Assembly (NCBI RefSeq): GCF_004379255.2
Contig: NC_056051.1
Span: forward strand, 24,111,267 to 24,175,266
Reading direction: 5' to 3'
Length of the DNA: 64,000 bases
Origin: Salvia splendens
Lineage: Eukaryota > Streptophyta > Magnoliopsida > Lamiales > Lamiaceae
The translations under genes and the position numbers were made by a program. The notes beneath the pieces were generated by a model. That model was not told the origin of the DNA. It made no database searches and worked only from the letters and a program-made list of their open reading frames with translations. Below, in pieces: positions 12,058 to 23,704 of the stretch; position 1 is the first letter of the stretch; every line of letters begins with the position of its first letter.

Positions 12058-12683
12058 TGTTGGGATTTACGCACACAAGGCTTTCACACACTCAAACAGA
12101 TCACACACACACTCACTGTTGTATGAGATCACACAATGCAGAAAACACACACACTCACACTTTGAGTATTGAAGATGATAATCTTGGAGAGAAAACTGGA
12201 AAACTCTTTATTGATTAAACTCTACTCTAAACTACATACACGGTGAGCTATTTAAAGCTCCATAATCACGTAGCAACTGCTACTAACTAACTACAAGAAG
12301 AATCAAGAAAGCAGGAAGAATAACCGCTACATCTCAGCTAACTAACTGCTGCTCCAACGGCTAGTTCGGCTAGGTTGCTTCTACCTTCTCGGTTCAAGAC
12401 CGAACTCCTTCTTCGGCTCAATACCGAACTCCTTCCTCGGCTTACAACCGAACTCCTTCTCGGTTTACAACCGAACTCTTCCTTCTCGGCTCATTCCAGC
12501 TCAACGCCGAGCTTCCATACCGAGCTTCCATACCGAGCTTCCTTACCGCTGAGCTTACCGACTTCTGCCTTCTTCTTCTTCTTCTCGGCTAGTTCCAGGC
12601 TAGTTCCAGCTCGGTAAGCCGAGCTTACCGAACTCCTTTCTAGCCGAGCTTCTTCCAACTGAAATGAGCACTCCATTATTACA
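12058..12683 (-). repeat. Copia 5' LTR (promoter-bearing)
   Basis: On the minus strand a TTTAAATAG TATA-like box lies in the palindrome at 12245-12260, and AATAAA (12207-12212) follows about 40 bases downstream. This fits a U3-R-U5 order. The target duplication ATAAG follows at 12684-12688. Confidence 0.95.
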
Positions 12684-12688
12684 ATAAG

Positions 12689-14376
12689 CACAAACTTTCG
12701 ACTCATCAAGTCCTTTTCCACATCATTTCAAAAACACGATCATTTCTCCTCGAGTTGTTTAAGAAACTATCACATCTGTTCTTTAGGGTGTCGTGTAAGA
12801 TGACCACTTTCCACGGGCATGAAAACTGGCCAACCCGTTCGATGACTCACAGTCCTCATCATGTACACAAGTCCGAGTAAGGACGCACCCTTGCTAGGAC
12901 CCGAATTCGATTACCATTGTCTGGTATAGTAGGGTCACTCTCCTCCTTAGCCCATCAACAACAACATCTCGTGAAACGAGATCGTGGCCACAAACTCGAT
13001 CACTAGAACGGACGACCCAAAAGACCGCTCACGATCCCCATCGGTGTACACTAGCCTGATTTGGGACTCACTCCATAGTCAGACCCGAATTCGATTGTAA
13101 TAGGTCTAGTAGATACACTTCCTTTGCTAAACAAACAGATAGACATTTCTCAAAATAAAACATGGGATGACATAACCTTTGCAAACTTTATCTTTCTCAT
13201 AAAACGTATTTGAAACACAAAACATACTTTGTCAAGGTCGAGCGTCATATCACATCATAACAACCAAGTCGAGCAATTCACAACCACTCAAAAAGTTATA
13301 CTCCCCCCGTCCCAAGTTACTTAAGTCGTATTCCATTTTGGGATGTCCCAAGTTACTTGAGTCATTTCACTTTTTGGCTAAAAACAGAACATTTAATTTC
13401 ACTTACTTTATTATTTCTTTTATTTACTCTTTCTCCTCTCTCTTACTTTATTCTCTTATCTGCTTTATTTTATCTTTATTTAACTAGCTAAACATAACTT
13501 TCTTAAATGTGGTGCCGAAAAGAAACGCCTCAAATAACGTGAGACGGAGGGAGTACATTGCAACATATGACAATCACTTTCACTGTAAGCACATATATCA
13601 CATCACCATGGAATAAAATTAATAATTCCAAGCACACTTAAAAGACATCTCGTCACTTAAAATGATGCTCAAACCGATATGTCAAGTCGAAAGCTCTTGA
13701 AAATACTTTAGTTCGAAAAGCCCACCCTGTTCGTTTAATTTTCTAAATTTGAATTCCTTACTTTGACTTCAGTTTTGTCCGTGGAAAAATCCTTTCCTTG
13801 AGTTCATGCTTCTCTTCTCTTTTCGTTCCATTCTCAAAAAACGTGCGTGAAAAGCTCATGATTTAATTCGGCCCTTCGTTCTTTCTCTTTATCTCATTCG
13901 ACCAAAGATCTCTTAAAAGCTCCAGTCCAAACAATTAAACGGACAGCCCAACTAATTAAATTACTCTAGGACCAAATAAAAAATTAGTACAGTAGCCCAA
14001 ATGCCAAAATGAGTCTTAACCCATTTTGAAAAGTACACAACAAACCATTTTACTCTTCTCAAATTCACGTCACATTTTTCACCGCAGATCATGGCCAGAT
14101 TTCTTGGTAACAGATTTGAGTGGAGGAATATCTCATGCGTTTATAATCTTGATTAGGCTTCTCAAAAAATTGGGCTTCGAAATATAGTTTCAAAAGGGAA
14201 TTGGACTTGGAAAAATAAATAAATTGGGGCAGAAAAAGAATAATTGTTATAGGCCCGAAATATATATTATTTTCCTACAAGAATTGAAGGTGGAAAGAAA
14301 CTGGCTCTCAAACAAAAAAAAAAATTCAACGCACTTTTGAGAACTATAAAAAGATTAGAAAAGTCGGGGTGTTACA
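12689..14376 (-). mobile_element. Remnant of an older LTR element (gypsy-like LTR)
   Basis: Read on the minus strand the segment starts at 14376 with TGTAACACCCCGACTTTT, a beginning typical of long plant Ty3/gypsy LTRs. No ORF is present. Two diverged blocks about 183 bp apart both contain GACCCGAATTCGATT (12898 and 13082), like U3 repeats. The Copia element and a Stowaway MITE (13311-13553) are inserted in it. The opposite end would lie left of 7349 but I could not fix it, so size and class are inference. Confidence 0.45.
13311..13553. mobile_element. Stowaway-type MITE
   Basis: 243 bp flanked by TA (13309-13310, 13554-13555). Ends CTCCCCCCGTCCCAAGTTAC and ...GTGAGACGGAGGGAG are imperfect inverted repeats typical of Stowaway. 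Non-coding. Confidence 0.88.
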
Positions 14377-16735
14377 TTATGATCCACCTTTTAGTATTTA
14401 TGACAATAATTAATTACATGTTGATTTAATTAACGAAAATAACTCTGATTAAAATCCTAAAGGCATGCACATGTTTCGTCTTTCTTGGTTATTAGACCCT
14501 TGTAAATTTTAATACTGGTTTAACCCACACATTGAAATTTCAAATAATATTTTTTTATTTTATTTTATATAAATGCCAGTGAACATGGGCCAGCCCGTAT
14601 ACAATTGGGCCGAATAAGGGCCGCTGGACATCTCACGCACTTCCTTCCTTCTTCAAATATTAATAAACATATTTGTGCAATTTGTTACCAAAAAAGATAT
14701 CTTCAACAATTAAATAAATGGGTCGGGATGATTTCAGGATCAAGTTGAGGGCAACTCCAACCATACTGGAAAACCCATTTTTCCAGTAAAAAACAGCCCT
14801 AACCATACACCAAAACGCATCTCAAATCCCTCGTTTTTGCATTTTTTGAACAGTAGATACCCAAATATGCGATAGCACTGTAGCTACTGCATAATTTGTG
14901 AAAAATTGCAACACCCCTTCTTATTTAAGTATTTATTGGGGGAAGAAACATGCATGTGGCCTGATGAAGAGGAAATGGCGGAAACAAGAACCGTAGAGAG
15001 ATAGACGACTGGTTCTGTATTTCTTCGTATGAAGAAGACGATGGAGACTATGTAATTATTTTATTAAGGTGTATCTATATGGGCTTGACAGTTGTGGGCC
15101 TCAATTTAATTATGATAATCTAAATAATTAGTAAAAGATTAAGATAGTTAATTGCTAATATTGATATTTGGTTATGTTTAGTAGTACTAATTAACTATTT
15201 TAACACTATACGAATTTAGAGTTTTGAGTTTATATAATTAGGATTTTTTAAAATATATTTGAATTTTAAATTTATATTTGAGTATTTATTCAAGGTTAAG
15301 TATTTGTAGTATTTAGTTTAAGTTTAATTATTCTTTCATCTATTATTTAGTTAAAAAGTCAAACAACATTAATTTTATTTTATATAAATCATTAGTATTA
15401 ATTATTTATTTTGTATAATTTGTGATATTATATATAGTATTATATTTTTAAATTTAATACTATAAGAAAATAGATTAAAGAATATGATAATTAATTTATA
15501 TAAATTATTATGGGGTTAATGTGTAATTTAAATAAATATGTAGGTAAGATTGAAAAAGTAAAAAGAAATAGGTGAATATGGAATATTATTTTGGGTTTTG
15601 GTTTCGTGTAAATGGTTGGAGTAGAATTACTGTTTGATGTGATAGAATTGAAAAAATAGGTTTGAATTTAGCGTAAATGGTTATAGATGTTTCAATTGAT
15701 AAGAACAATAGGTCGATAATTTGAATGTTCAATATGTATGAGTGTGTGCATATATGAATGTTACAATTTGAACATATTATATAAAAAGTTGTATAAATAC
15801 ATGAAAACGATTTATAAAAGATATGAGAAGATTGCGATCTCTTGAGGTGGCCAATAACCAACCTAACAATTCCTCTCACATCACTTTCATGATTCCCCTA
15901 TTTCAATCACAGCCTCACACACTATTATTCAAAACCAAAATTATATAGTAGTAGTATTTCAAGATTAAAATATAATGGACACAACAACTATCTTCGTATT
16001 ATAAATTTATAATTATTATTTGACGGCACCAATATATATATACACATATAATGATGCCCAAGATGATGCAACAACACTTTTTTTGACAGTACTTAAATAA
16101 ATAAAAAGAATCATAACTTTAAGATGATGTAACAATAGTTTTTTAGTACTACTAGTAGTACTTAAATAAATAAAAGAGAATCATAACTTTTCATTAATAT
16201 CTGATTAATTATATAATTCTTAAAATTTAAATATAAATTAATAGTATTATTCTAAGCAATCATCCAATAACATTCAAGTCTAATGTTAACATAATAAAAT
16301 CAAGTATACCAACATAATGACATTATTTTTTTGTTAAATGTCATCATTATCTTAATATATCTAAAACAATGCAATTTTATTACTATTTCACAGTACATTA
16401 GTTTCAATCTCAATTATCACAGGATAATTATGATATATTAAAAAGTTGCAATTTTATATTTCAGTTTTAAAAATTATGAGATCGAGTAAAAATCAAGAAA
16501 AAGTTACGATTCAAATGACAATTATCTCGTAAATAAAATATAGTCTCTGTTTGATACAGAAATAATAAATAGGAATGGGATAAAAATGAATAAAGTAGTA
16601 GGAAAGCAGAATGAAAAATGAGAAATTCTATAAAAAAAAATGAAAATAATAAAAAAAGAGTGATCATTATTTAATTTTATTTTTTCAGAGTGTATTCTCA
16701 TTTAATAAAATGATCCCATATTTGAAAATGAAAAG
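14377..16735. other. AT-rich intergenic spacer
   Basis: No coding region supported. Very AT-rich, with poly-A/T runs and short repeats such as AGTAGTACTTAAATAAATAAA (twice in partial form at about 16090-16175). Possible MITE-like ends near 14748 could not be paired convincingly. Confidence 0.5.
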
Positions 16736-16737
16736 AG

Positions 16738-16746
16738 TATAAAAAG
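16738..16746 (+). promoter_or_regulatory. TATA box of the S40-type gene
   Basis: TATAAAAAG lies about 55 bases before the chosen ATG at 16793. An in-frame ATG at 16754 is only about 15 bases from this box, too close to be transcribed from it, which supports the later start. Confidence 0.6.
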
Positions 16747-16792
16747 AGAGACAGTGAGAAGAAAGAGAGAAATAATCATTGTTGAGGCAGCA

Positions 16793-17416
16793 ATGGAGGA
16801 GTTGTTGGAAGACAGACGGTCAACCGCCATGTCCACCGGCAACCCCTCCTCTCCCTCCACTCTCCGCTTCCTCGGCTTCTCCACCCCACCCGAATCCGAC
16901 CCGCTCGAGCTCCACGAAAGCGACGTCGTCTGGTCCTTCTCCGTCTCCGTCTCCCCCGACGCTACCCCTCCTCCGCCGCCGCAGCACCACCAAATCCACC
17001 ACCACCGCCGCCACAATTTCAATCCGGCATCCTCCGGCCTCTCCGCCGCCCTCTCCGACGACCACCGCCACCTCATCCGCCGCAAATCCACCGTGATGCT
17101 CGCGCCGGCGTCGAGGAAGGAGGAGATTCCCAATCCTCCGTCGAGGCTCCACCAATCGGCGCCGATGAATGTGCCGCAGTGGCCGAAGGAGCTCCGCCGC
17201 AGATGCGGAAACGCCGATTTCGACGGGATCGACGAGGCGGAGGACGACGGCGATGACGAGGAGGAACAGGAGGAGGAGATTGTGCCTCCGCACGTGATCG
17301 TGGCGAGGTCGCACGTGACGTTCTCGGTGTTTGAAGGCGCCGGGAGGACGCTCAAGGGGCGGGATCTGCGCCGCGTCCGCAACGCTGTGTTTCAGGAAAC
17401 AGGTTTTATCGATTGA
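16793..17416 (+). CDS. S40-type senescence regulator (DUF584), intronless
   Basis: A single-exon gene of 207 residues. The C-terminal half has the family signature in order: SAPMNVPQWPK, an acidic run of Asp/Glu, VPPHVIVARS, then TFSVFEGAGRTLKGRDLRR and RNAVFQETGFID at the end. S40 proteins are plant nuclear/cytosolic proteins linked to leaf senescence and stress, with no known enzymatic activity (family knowledge). The N-terminal part is Ser/Pro rich with a His-rich patch (residues about 65-80), low-complexity as in relatives. GC content is much higher than in the flanks, which creates long open frames on both strands; only this one has family similarity. Start chosen from the TATA box position; the ATG at 16832 is a possible alternative. 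Confidence 0.9.
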   Translation: MEELLEDRRSTAMSTGNPSSPSTLRFLGFSTPPESDPLELHESDVVWSFSVSVSPDATPPPPPQHHQIHHHRRHNFNPASSGLSAALSDDHRHLIRRKSTVMLAPASRKEEIPNPPSRLHQSAPMNVPQWPKELRRRCGNADFDGIDEAEDDGDDEEEQEEEIVPPHVIVARSHVTFSVFEGAGRTLKGRDLRRVRNAVFQETGFID

Positions 17417-18853
17417 AATTTGGGGGGAAAATTGAACGAAAATAAGCTAAATTAAATTATTAGCTACGATTTTGACGATGAATTTCTGTTGTAATTTGTA
17501 ATTTATTTATATATTATGAATGCTATGAACATGTTCGTGTTGGGGAAATAACTACAGCCTCTTTTTAGCTAATACAGCTTAGTACTGTTGAGAGATTATT
17601 GGATTATTATTTAAATTATCATGATTATGTTATTGGATTTTTGTTTATCTCTGTAATTGTACTGATTTATTGTTTAAATGGATTGTGATTTTGTAGGAGG
17701 ATGATCCTTTAACCATTAGTTTGATGTTTAACCACTTAGCCTTCAAATTCACCATTCATATTAGGAAAATCTCTTGTATAGTTAAATAGTGGTAGTAGAA
17801 TTGAAGGTTTGAGCAGTTTTGTAATGCTCTTGAATGTGTTTTATCCATGGATATTTGCTATGTTTGTGATGGGAAACGCCTGCACTAAATTCTTGAAAGC
17901 AAACTGATGGCTGTGGAGATGTTTCATGGTGCGTTTGTCGTTGCAAGAAGAGCTTAAATTGTGCTGGTAAGCTCTCCACCTCACTTTGAGAAGCATGGTT
18001 ATTTGAGAATAGTAAATTTAATTTTGAATTTTTTGGTTTTTTTGTTTCCTTGATGAGTTGCTGTGGTTTCTATAGAATAGGATCGCTAACCGATTCCTCA
18101 TTAGTTTTGGAGATGATTTGGTTTTCTATTATAAATGGTGTTGTGTTGATCATCTGTAACATATATCTCCGCCTATCAAAGAAGGCCCATGCTTCAGATT
18201 AAGGCGAAAGTAAATAACACGACTGGCTATGGTATTTGATGATGATTGAAGGCATCTCATTTCCGTTCAGTTAGCTTATGTTTCAGTATTATCATTGAAA
18301 TGATAAAGAAACGCACACTACAATCTCGTCTTATCCTAGTCCTGCTATACATGTTCATCATTTTCCTAGCAGAGCACAAGTTCGTGCCAACTGCCAACTA
18401 TGTCACCAGTCTGAACTATAAGGTTCAGATCATCACCCTCGATCTCAAAGGTATCTCCAAATTCTCTGTATCGTAGAATTTGTCCCCCCTCTTCTGGTTT
18501 TTCGAATAATAGTAATTGAAATCAGAAGGTGAACTGTGTTTTTTCTGTCAAGAATTGGGTTCTATCGTGTGTACTTGTGGCTCCTTGCTTCAAATTTTGA
18601 AATCAGTTGAGGTAAAGCTTATCTATGGGGAGAGATAAGAGCCAATTCAACATATAAAATGCTGTACATAGCATTTATTTGTGGTTGCTATTCTTAGGTA
18701 TGAAATAAGATACTTTTCTGTTTTGATATCTTGAGTTTGACTCTAATTTGCCTTTTCCAATCACATCTTAGCCTCTCTTTGTCTCCTTTCCAACATGTAT
18801 AAGAATATTAGTAGGTTGAAAAAGACATTTATGGATATGCATGAATCTGAGAT
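17417..18853. other. 3' flank of the S40-type gene
   Basis: Probably 3' UTR to about 17550, then non-coding. A 76-codon frame at 18246-18476 contains a hydrophobic stretch but has no recognisable family, promoter or splice context, so I do not call it a gene. Confidence 0.4.
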
Positions 18854-18935
18854 TCTCAGTGCTACACTGAGAGGCATCATTGGTGAGTTGATGCCACGAG
18901 TGGGAGGACACGACGTTTCATGGTGTCGTGTCCTC
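18854..18935. other. Cluster of three adjacent perfect stem-loops
   Basis: Three inverted repeats follow each other: 18854-18872 (8-bp arms TCTCAGTG, 3-base loop), 18873-18895 (7-bp arms GGCATCA, 9-base loop) and 18904-18935 (11-bp arms GAGGACACGAC, 10-base loop). All arms are perfect. Function unknown; a structured transcript or a transposon end is possible. Confidence 0.6.
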
Positions 18936-19708
18936 GTTTGGGTGTTCGGGTCTTTGAGATGCTACACCGAGTGAATCGTCCATCATCCGTCGATGGATTT
19001 TAGACTTAGGTATATTCCACCTAGTGAGAGTGTTGTAAATAAAACCAATGCATAATCATAATAATTTGTTTAAATTACATTCTATTTTCTTATGTGCTAT
19101 ACACTACTCATGTGTTATTAGGATATTTTCTGTGAGCAAAATTGAAGCACTTAACAGTGGCTTGATTTTTAAAATTGAAAGATTCTATGTGTCTTAGAAT
19201 TTTTTCTTGCACATGGTTGTGGGTATCTCACCATTGATAGTGTGGTTTCTTAATATCAATTTTCCACTCTGCATCATGGAATGTGTATGTTAAATTAATC
19301 TTATCCACTCTTTGTCTCAATCAAAGTAAAACACTCTTTTTAGCGCTGCATAGATTTTAGCGCCTGATTCTATGCAGTGTTGTTTGGTGATAGTGTAGGA
19401 TTTATAAAGTAAGAGAATGGTATTTCTCCTTTTAGAAATATGTCACTTTGAACATCATATCTTTTTACTTTGAACATCATATCTCAAAAAGAAAAATATA
19501 TGGTTTTGGCCACGAGTTGATCAGCGTAGATGTACAAATATGATACACGAGTTGGTTTACTCAATTTAGAATTTTAAAAAACTTACGGTGATTCAAATGA
19601 TTTTATATACAAATGGCAAAAATAACTAAAAAGAATTTCATATTCTAAAATATATTTATTACACTCATCTTGCTACTACAAAACTATCACCTAACAATCC
19701 TAAATGAG
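18936..19708. other. Intergenic spacer with a further hairpin
   Basis: No gene seen. An imperfect hairpin at 19342-19382 has arms sharing CTGCATAG/CTATGCAG. The remainder is AT-rich and unremarkable. Confidence 0.4.
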
Positions 19709-22127
19709 TCATGATGTTTTCCCAGGAAAGAAACTCATACAAATTGGTGGATTAATCTTTGCCAAAGCAAGAATACAAGAAGGCAAAATCCACAACCCAT
19801 CACCACAAATCAAACCTGATGCAACTGCAGGAACCATCAATCCAGCTTCCTATCTATTCTATTCCAAACATACACCCCCAAGCTCCCTATACACATGTCG
19901 ATGGCAAACGACGCCCCAACGAGGAACGGCACCGCCATGGCCATCGGGAGAGGCACGAATCTCCCGAGCCGCGCCGGTGCCGCGTCCCTCACCAGGTTTG
20001 CCAACACGGCGAACCCAAAAAACCCGTAGCACAGCCGCAAGCAATGGCGAGGCAGAGAGGAGAAGCCCTCCACGCCAAGAATCGCCATGTTTCGATATAT
20101 GAGCGCGTAGGGCGCCTTGTAGCGCGTAGGGCGCCTTGTAGGTGCTATTCGGGCTCCCCACGTCGAACGCCTTGTAGAAGATGAAGAACGTGAGTGGCGC
20201 CACCACGCACCCGATGGCTGTCCCGACCGCCTGGCTGAGCAGCATCGCGCGCGGGGAGGTCAGCGTTAGATGCCCGGTTTTCATGTCTTGCATTAGGTCC
20301 GACGATATAGAGACCATCGACTTCACTAAACCGCACCCGATCAGCCCGGCAACTACGCCATTCTCCTCCCCGCCAAGTGCCGCGAGGACAAACAGGGCGA
20401 CCTTGCCGTAATTAAACGACATGTTCATGTCCGTTAGGCCGGTCTCGTAGGCGTTGCAGAAGCTCAGAGACGGCGCGAAGACGTACACGATGGCTATGTG
20501 GTACCACTTGAGCTGAGGGAACATGATTGGGATTATTATGACTGAGAAGACCGACAAAAAAATGCCGGAACAGGACACCCAAAGCGGAATGCTCTCCCTC
20601 TTGTAAACCTCGTTCCTCCGAACATCGGCTGCGGATTGGTCCTTGTCGTCCGACTCTGTCATCACGGTCCGCTGCGGAACGTGAAGAACAATGTCTTAAC
20701 GAAGTTGTAGAGGCCATCACCAAGAATTAGAGAGATTGAAAGGAATACCTGTGAAATAGGATAAGAACACACATTTTAGGTCAAATAACTCATAAATAAA
20801 ACTCTACCTTAGCAAACGGAAAATAACAAGTTAGTACATAGATACATACTTTGTAACCATTCAGACTCTTCATGCTACTTTCTTTGATGTCTTTGGGGAA
20901 CCAATCCTCCTTGCGCCGGCCTATCAACCGGCCACATTACGTCCCACGACAAGACTGCTCCGAGAAGCAACGACACGTTCACTAGGTACGAACAGATCAT
21001 TCCGGCCCCAACATAGGTCATGCAGAAGTCGAAGAAAAATCTGTCGAAATCTCAACGTTTCAAACTAGTTTCCAGACACAAACTCTTGAGACCGAAAAAG
21101 GTGAAGTTTGTACCGTACGTTTGCTTCCACGCTCTCAACCCGAACGTCGGGAAGTTGGCAAATCTGCAGTGCTCGCCCCCCGAGTAGAACCACTGGAAGA
21201 AGCTCCACACGAAGCTGAAGGAGGAGAACTTCACGAAGCCACGAACCTGTTTCCTGAGTGAAATCGAAAGCCATCTATCTAAAACGCACACACACACGGG
21301 TCGTAGTCTATGGCAAGAAAAGAGGAGAGAAGGCCTACTTGGCCATCTTGTCTCCTTTGGGAGTGTGGAATCCATTGATGAGAAGAGCAGTTGCAGTTCC
21401 ACTGGGGTAGGGCAGTTTGTAGTCTATGATAATCATCTGTCACAACATCAAAATGCCAAAATATTTAGATGATCATTTTTTCTTCCAAAGTTGAAATTTT
21501 ACATAATACCTTTCTCAGAGGAACCAATGCTACTAGCCCAACAAAGCTAACCACAAACAAGAATCCCATCATCCAATCAAGCTCGGGCTCTTTGAGGTTT
21601 GTAGGCGAATTCCCCTCTGTATCGACTCCCGCCTGCTCGTATATCTTCCTACTTAATGACAACAGGAAGGATGCAAAGCCACCTAATGCCAAAAAAAACA
21701 TAGCATATGAATTAAACACAAAATCAAATGTTCAAAAGAAAAAAGGCATTGTTCCAAGATGCTGCAAACCTCCGTAAGAGAGGCCATAGCAAGCGACTGC
21801 ACACGTCTGGATCACCGTGTTCTCCTGCCTAGTGAACGGTGTGGTGGTGAAATTGGATTTCTCGAGAAGTTTAGTCCATGTTCGGATGAAGACGAATGCA
21901 AGAAGCGCAGCTGACACGTTGAGGTTTGGCACTATCCCGATTGAGAGATTGAGTTTCATCAACACGACACTGTAAATTGTTCCGATGAATAAACCAGCAA
22001 TCATTCCTCGAATAGTGATCTGTTTTTTCCACGGCGGAATCCTCTTCATGTCATCCGGCAGCTCATCATTTTCATCCAAACTCAGAGTCTCAATCTCTGT
22101 GTTTTCACCTTTTTCACCATTCTCCAT
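19709..22127 (-). pseudogene. YSL: Yellow Stripe-like metal-nicotianamine transporter, frame-disrupted
   Basis: YSL proteins (oligopeptide transporter family) move Fe/Cu/Zn-nicotianamine across membranes (family knowledge). Six exons are clear: 22127-21770, 21682-21510, 21436-21339, 21253-21119, 21040-20850 and 20748-19709, all with good splice sites. Conserved stretches appear in order: [94 protein letters not shown] and [13 protein letters not shown]. The reading frame is broken four times: an extra base near 20930 (exon 5 phase arithmetic confirms it), a one-base-type shift near 20665, a 19-bp tandem duplication at 20102-20139, and a missing base near 19839. Outside these points the protein is well preserved to a family-like end at 19709. 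It is either a very recent pseudogene or an assembly with several indel errors. Confidence 0.85.
20102..20139. repeat. 19-bp tandem duplication breaking the YSL frame
   Basis: Unit AGCGCGTAGGGCGCCTTGT occurs at 20102-20120 and again at 20121-20139, identical. Because 19 is not a multiple of three it shifts the last YSL exon out of frame; removing one copy restores continuity with the family pattern. Confidence 0.9.
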
Positions 22128-22229
22128 TTTTCACTTTTCAACCAAAATCACAATTAAAAACTGAAATAAGTTAAGTTTTTGTTTAACAACAAATGGCAAT
22201 CAACATTAAATGAAAGATATATAGAAATA

Positions 22230-22621
22230 AAACTGGTTTTGCAAGAAAAAAGACTGGTTTTTTACTTCTATCATAATCAAGAACTCAAGAATTCAACATG
22301 AATAAATGGAAAAATGATCAATAATTGGTTTTGCAAGAAAATGACTGTTTTTTTCTTCTATCATAATAAAAAACTCAAGAATTCAACATGAAAAATACAA
22401 AAATGATCATTTGCATATAAAAATTCGTTTTGCAAGAAAAAGACTGTTTTTTTTAATCTATCATAATCAAGAACTCAAGAATTCAACATGAATTAATACA
22501 AAAATGATCATTTGCATGTAAAAATTGGATTTGCAAGAAAAAGACTGCTTTTTTCCTTCTACTGTAATCAAGAAATCAATGTGAATAAATACAAAAATGA
22601 TCATTTGAATGTAAAAATTGT
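22230..22621. repeat. About four ~97-bp tandem repeats upstream of the YSL locus
   Basis: Each unit runs through TTTGCAAGAAAA, a GACTG + T-run, ATCATAATCAAGAACTCAAG, TTCAACATGAA and AAAATGATCA. Copies begin near 22233, 22326, 22426 and 22526 and have diverged by substitutions and small indels. A degraded relative is visible at about 24060-24185. Confidence 0.8.
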
Positions 22622-23420
22622 ACGAATTTCCACAAACCAACCTGAATTCGAAGCTTTCAGCTAGTACAAATTCAGTAGAAATAGTACTAGATAGACTTAG
22701 CTCTAAATAAAGAGAATTGAGTTTGATGGATTCGATATTTAAGGATTATGTTGTAATAATGACATAAAAAATGATAGTTTCTAAGCGGTTTTGAGGATCC
22801 AAACAGTGAAAAATTAGTTATGAGAACATGCATAACGATTTCTGTTCAAATACATATAGATTTCAGTGCGAAATTGTCGTTTATATATATGGAGCGTGCA
22901 AAACGTTTTCTTACCCATTGTTAGCACGAGCTAAATGTGTCTGTTGTTGACGTGGAAATGCCACGTGAATGAAATCATTATAAAATTTAATCAAATTATA
23001 GATTATAAATGTCGTTCATTTTTACTAAGTACTATATGTATTTTTGAGGAGAGAAATGTTTTGTCCTTCATTCATTCATGTCATCACAAATTTATACTCC
23101 TAGTTGAAGATTAAATTAATTGAAATTATAGTCCAATTTATTTATGCACGTGACCACACCATATTCAAATGATCACAAGATTATTGCTACGGTGGATTTT
23201 AGAGCAATACGTTAAAATATTATTGACTAGAAAATTTTACATTAGTGATATAAAATATAGTTTGAAAATGGGTCATGAATTCATTATTTATTTGGAAATT
23301 TAGGTATACAAAAACAAAAAGAATCCTCTCATTGAAATTGATTAAAAAAAAACCTTCAAACCTTTATGAGATTAGCAACACAATACAATGATGTGATTAT
23401 TAAGTTGAAATAAGTGTTGC

Positions 23421-23612
23421 TCTCTCCACCCCACACTATTTGATTCGTATTCCATATAAAATTGTCTCACATTATGGGCTATATTTTCATAAAAACAAAA
23501 TATTTAATCTGTCTTATTATATAGTATATCTCCTATTTTATTCTCTTCTAAATAAACACCATATTCTTAAATCTCGGAATCGAAAAAAAGAGAGCAAATG
23601 AGACGGATGTAG
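23421..23612. mobile_element. Degenerate Stowaway MITE
   Basis: 192 bp from CTCTCTCCACCCCACACTAT to GAGACGGATGTAG. Both ends match the Stowaway pattern of the other copies with substitutions; only the right TA flank (23613-23614) is intact. Confidence 0.65.
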
Positions 23613-23704
23613 TACATAGAAAACACATTGATGTCTCCATCGAGCTCACAATACCGCACCCTACCTGCCCGACCACGGTGTTGATGTCCTCCCTACCAAG
23701 AGCC

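Larger units (their letters stand above)
7354..12683 (-). mobile_element. Complete, recently inserted Ty1/Copia retrotransposon
   Basis: A 5,330-bp element on the minus strand. Two 626-bp LTRs (7354-7979 and 12058-12683) begin TG, end CA and differ at a single base by eye (A versus C near 7911/12615). A perfect 5-bp target duplication ATAAG flanks it. A primer-binding-site-like sequence lies just inside the 5' LTR, and a purine-rich tract (about 7980-7997, read on the minus strand) abuts the 3' LTR. One uninterrupted gag-pol frame fills the interior. All parts for transposition look intact, so this may be a functional, very young copy. It appears to sit within an older element ending at 14376. 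Confidence 0.97.

Noticed and set aside
14748..15630. Possible Harbinger or other TIR element starting GGGCAACTCCAACCATACT
   Set aside because: A loose partner (ATGGTTGGAGTAGAATTA near 15611) exists, but the ends do not pair well and no target duplication was found.
16702..17382. 226- and 164-codon minus-strand frames opposite the S40-type gene
   Set aside because: Artifacts of GC-rich codons; low-complexity Ser/Arg/Gly products with no domain, while the plus strand has a clear family signature.
18246..18476. 76-codon frame with a hydrophobic stretch
   Set aside because: No homologous family recognised, no promoter or splice evidence; may be chance.
19704..20184. Plus-strand 132- and 141-codon frames
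   Set aside because: Opposite-strand shadows of the GC-rich last YSL exon.
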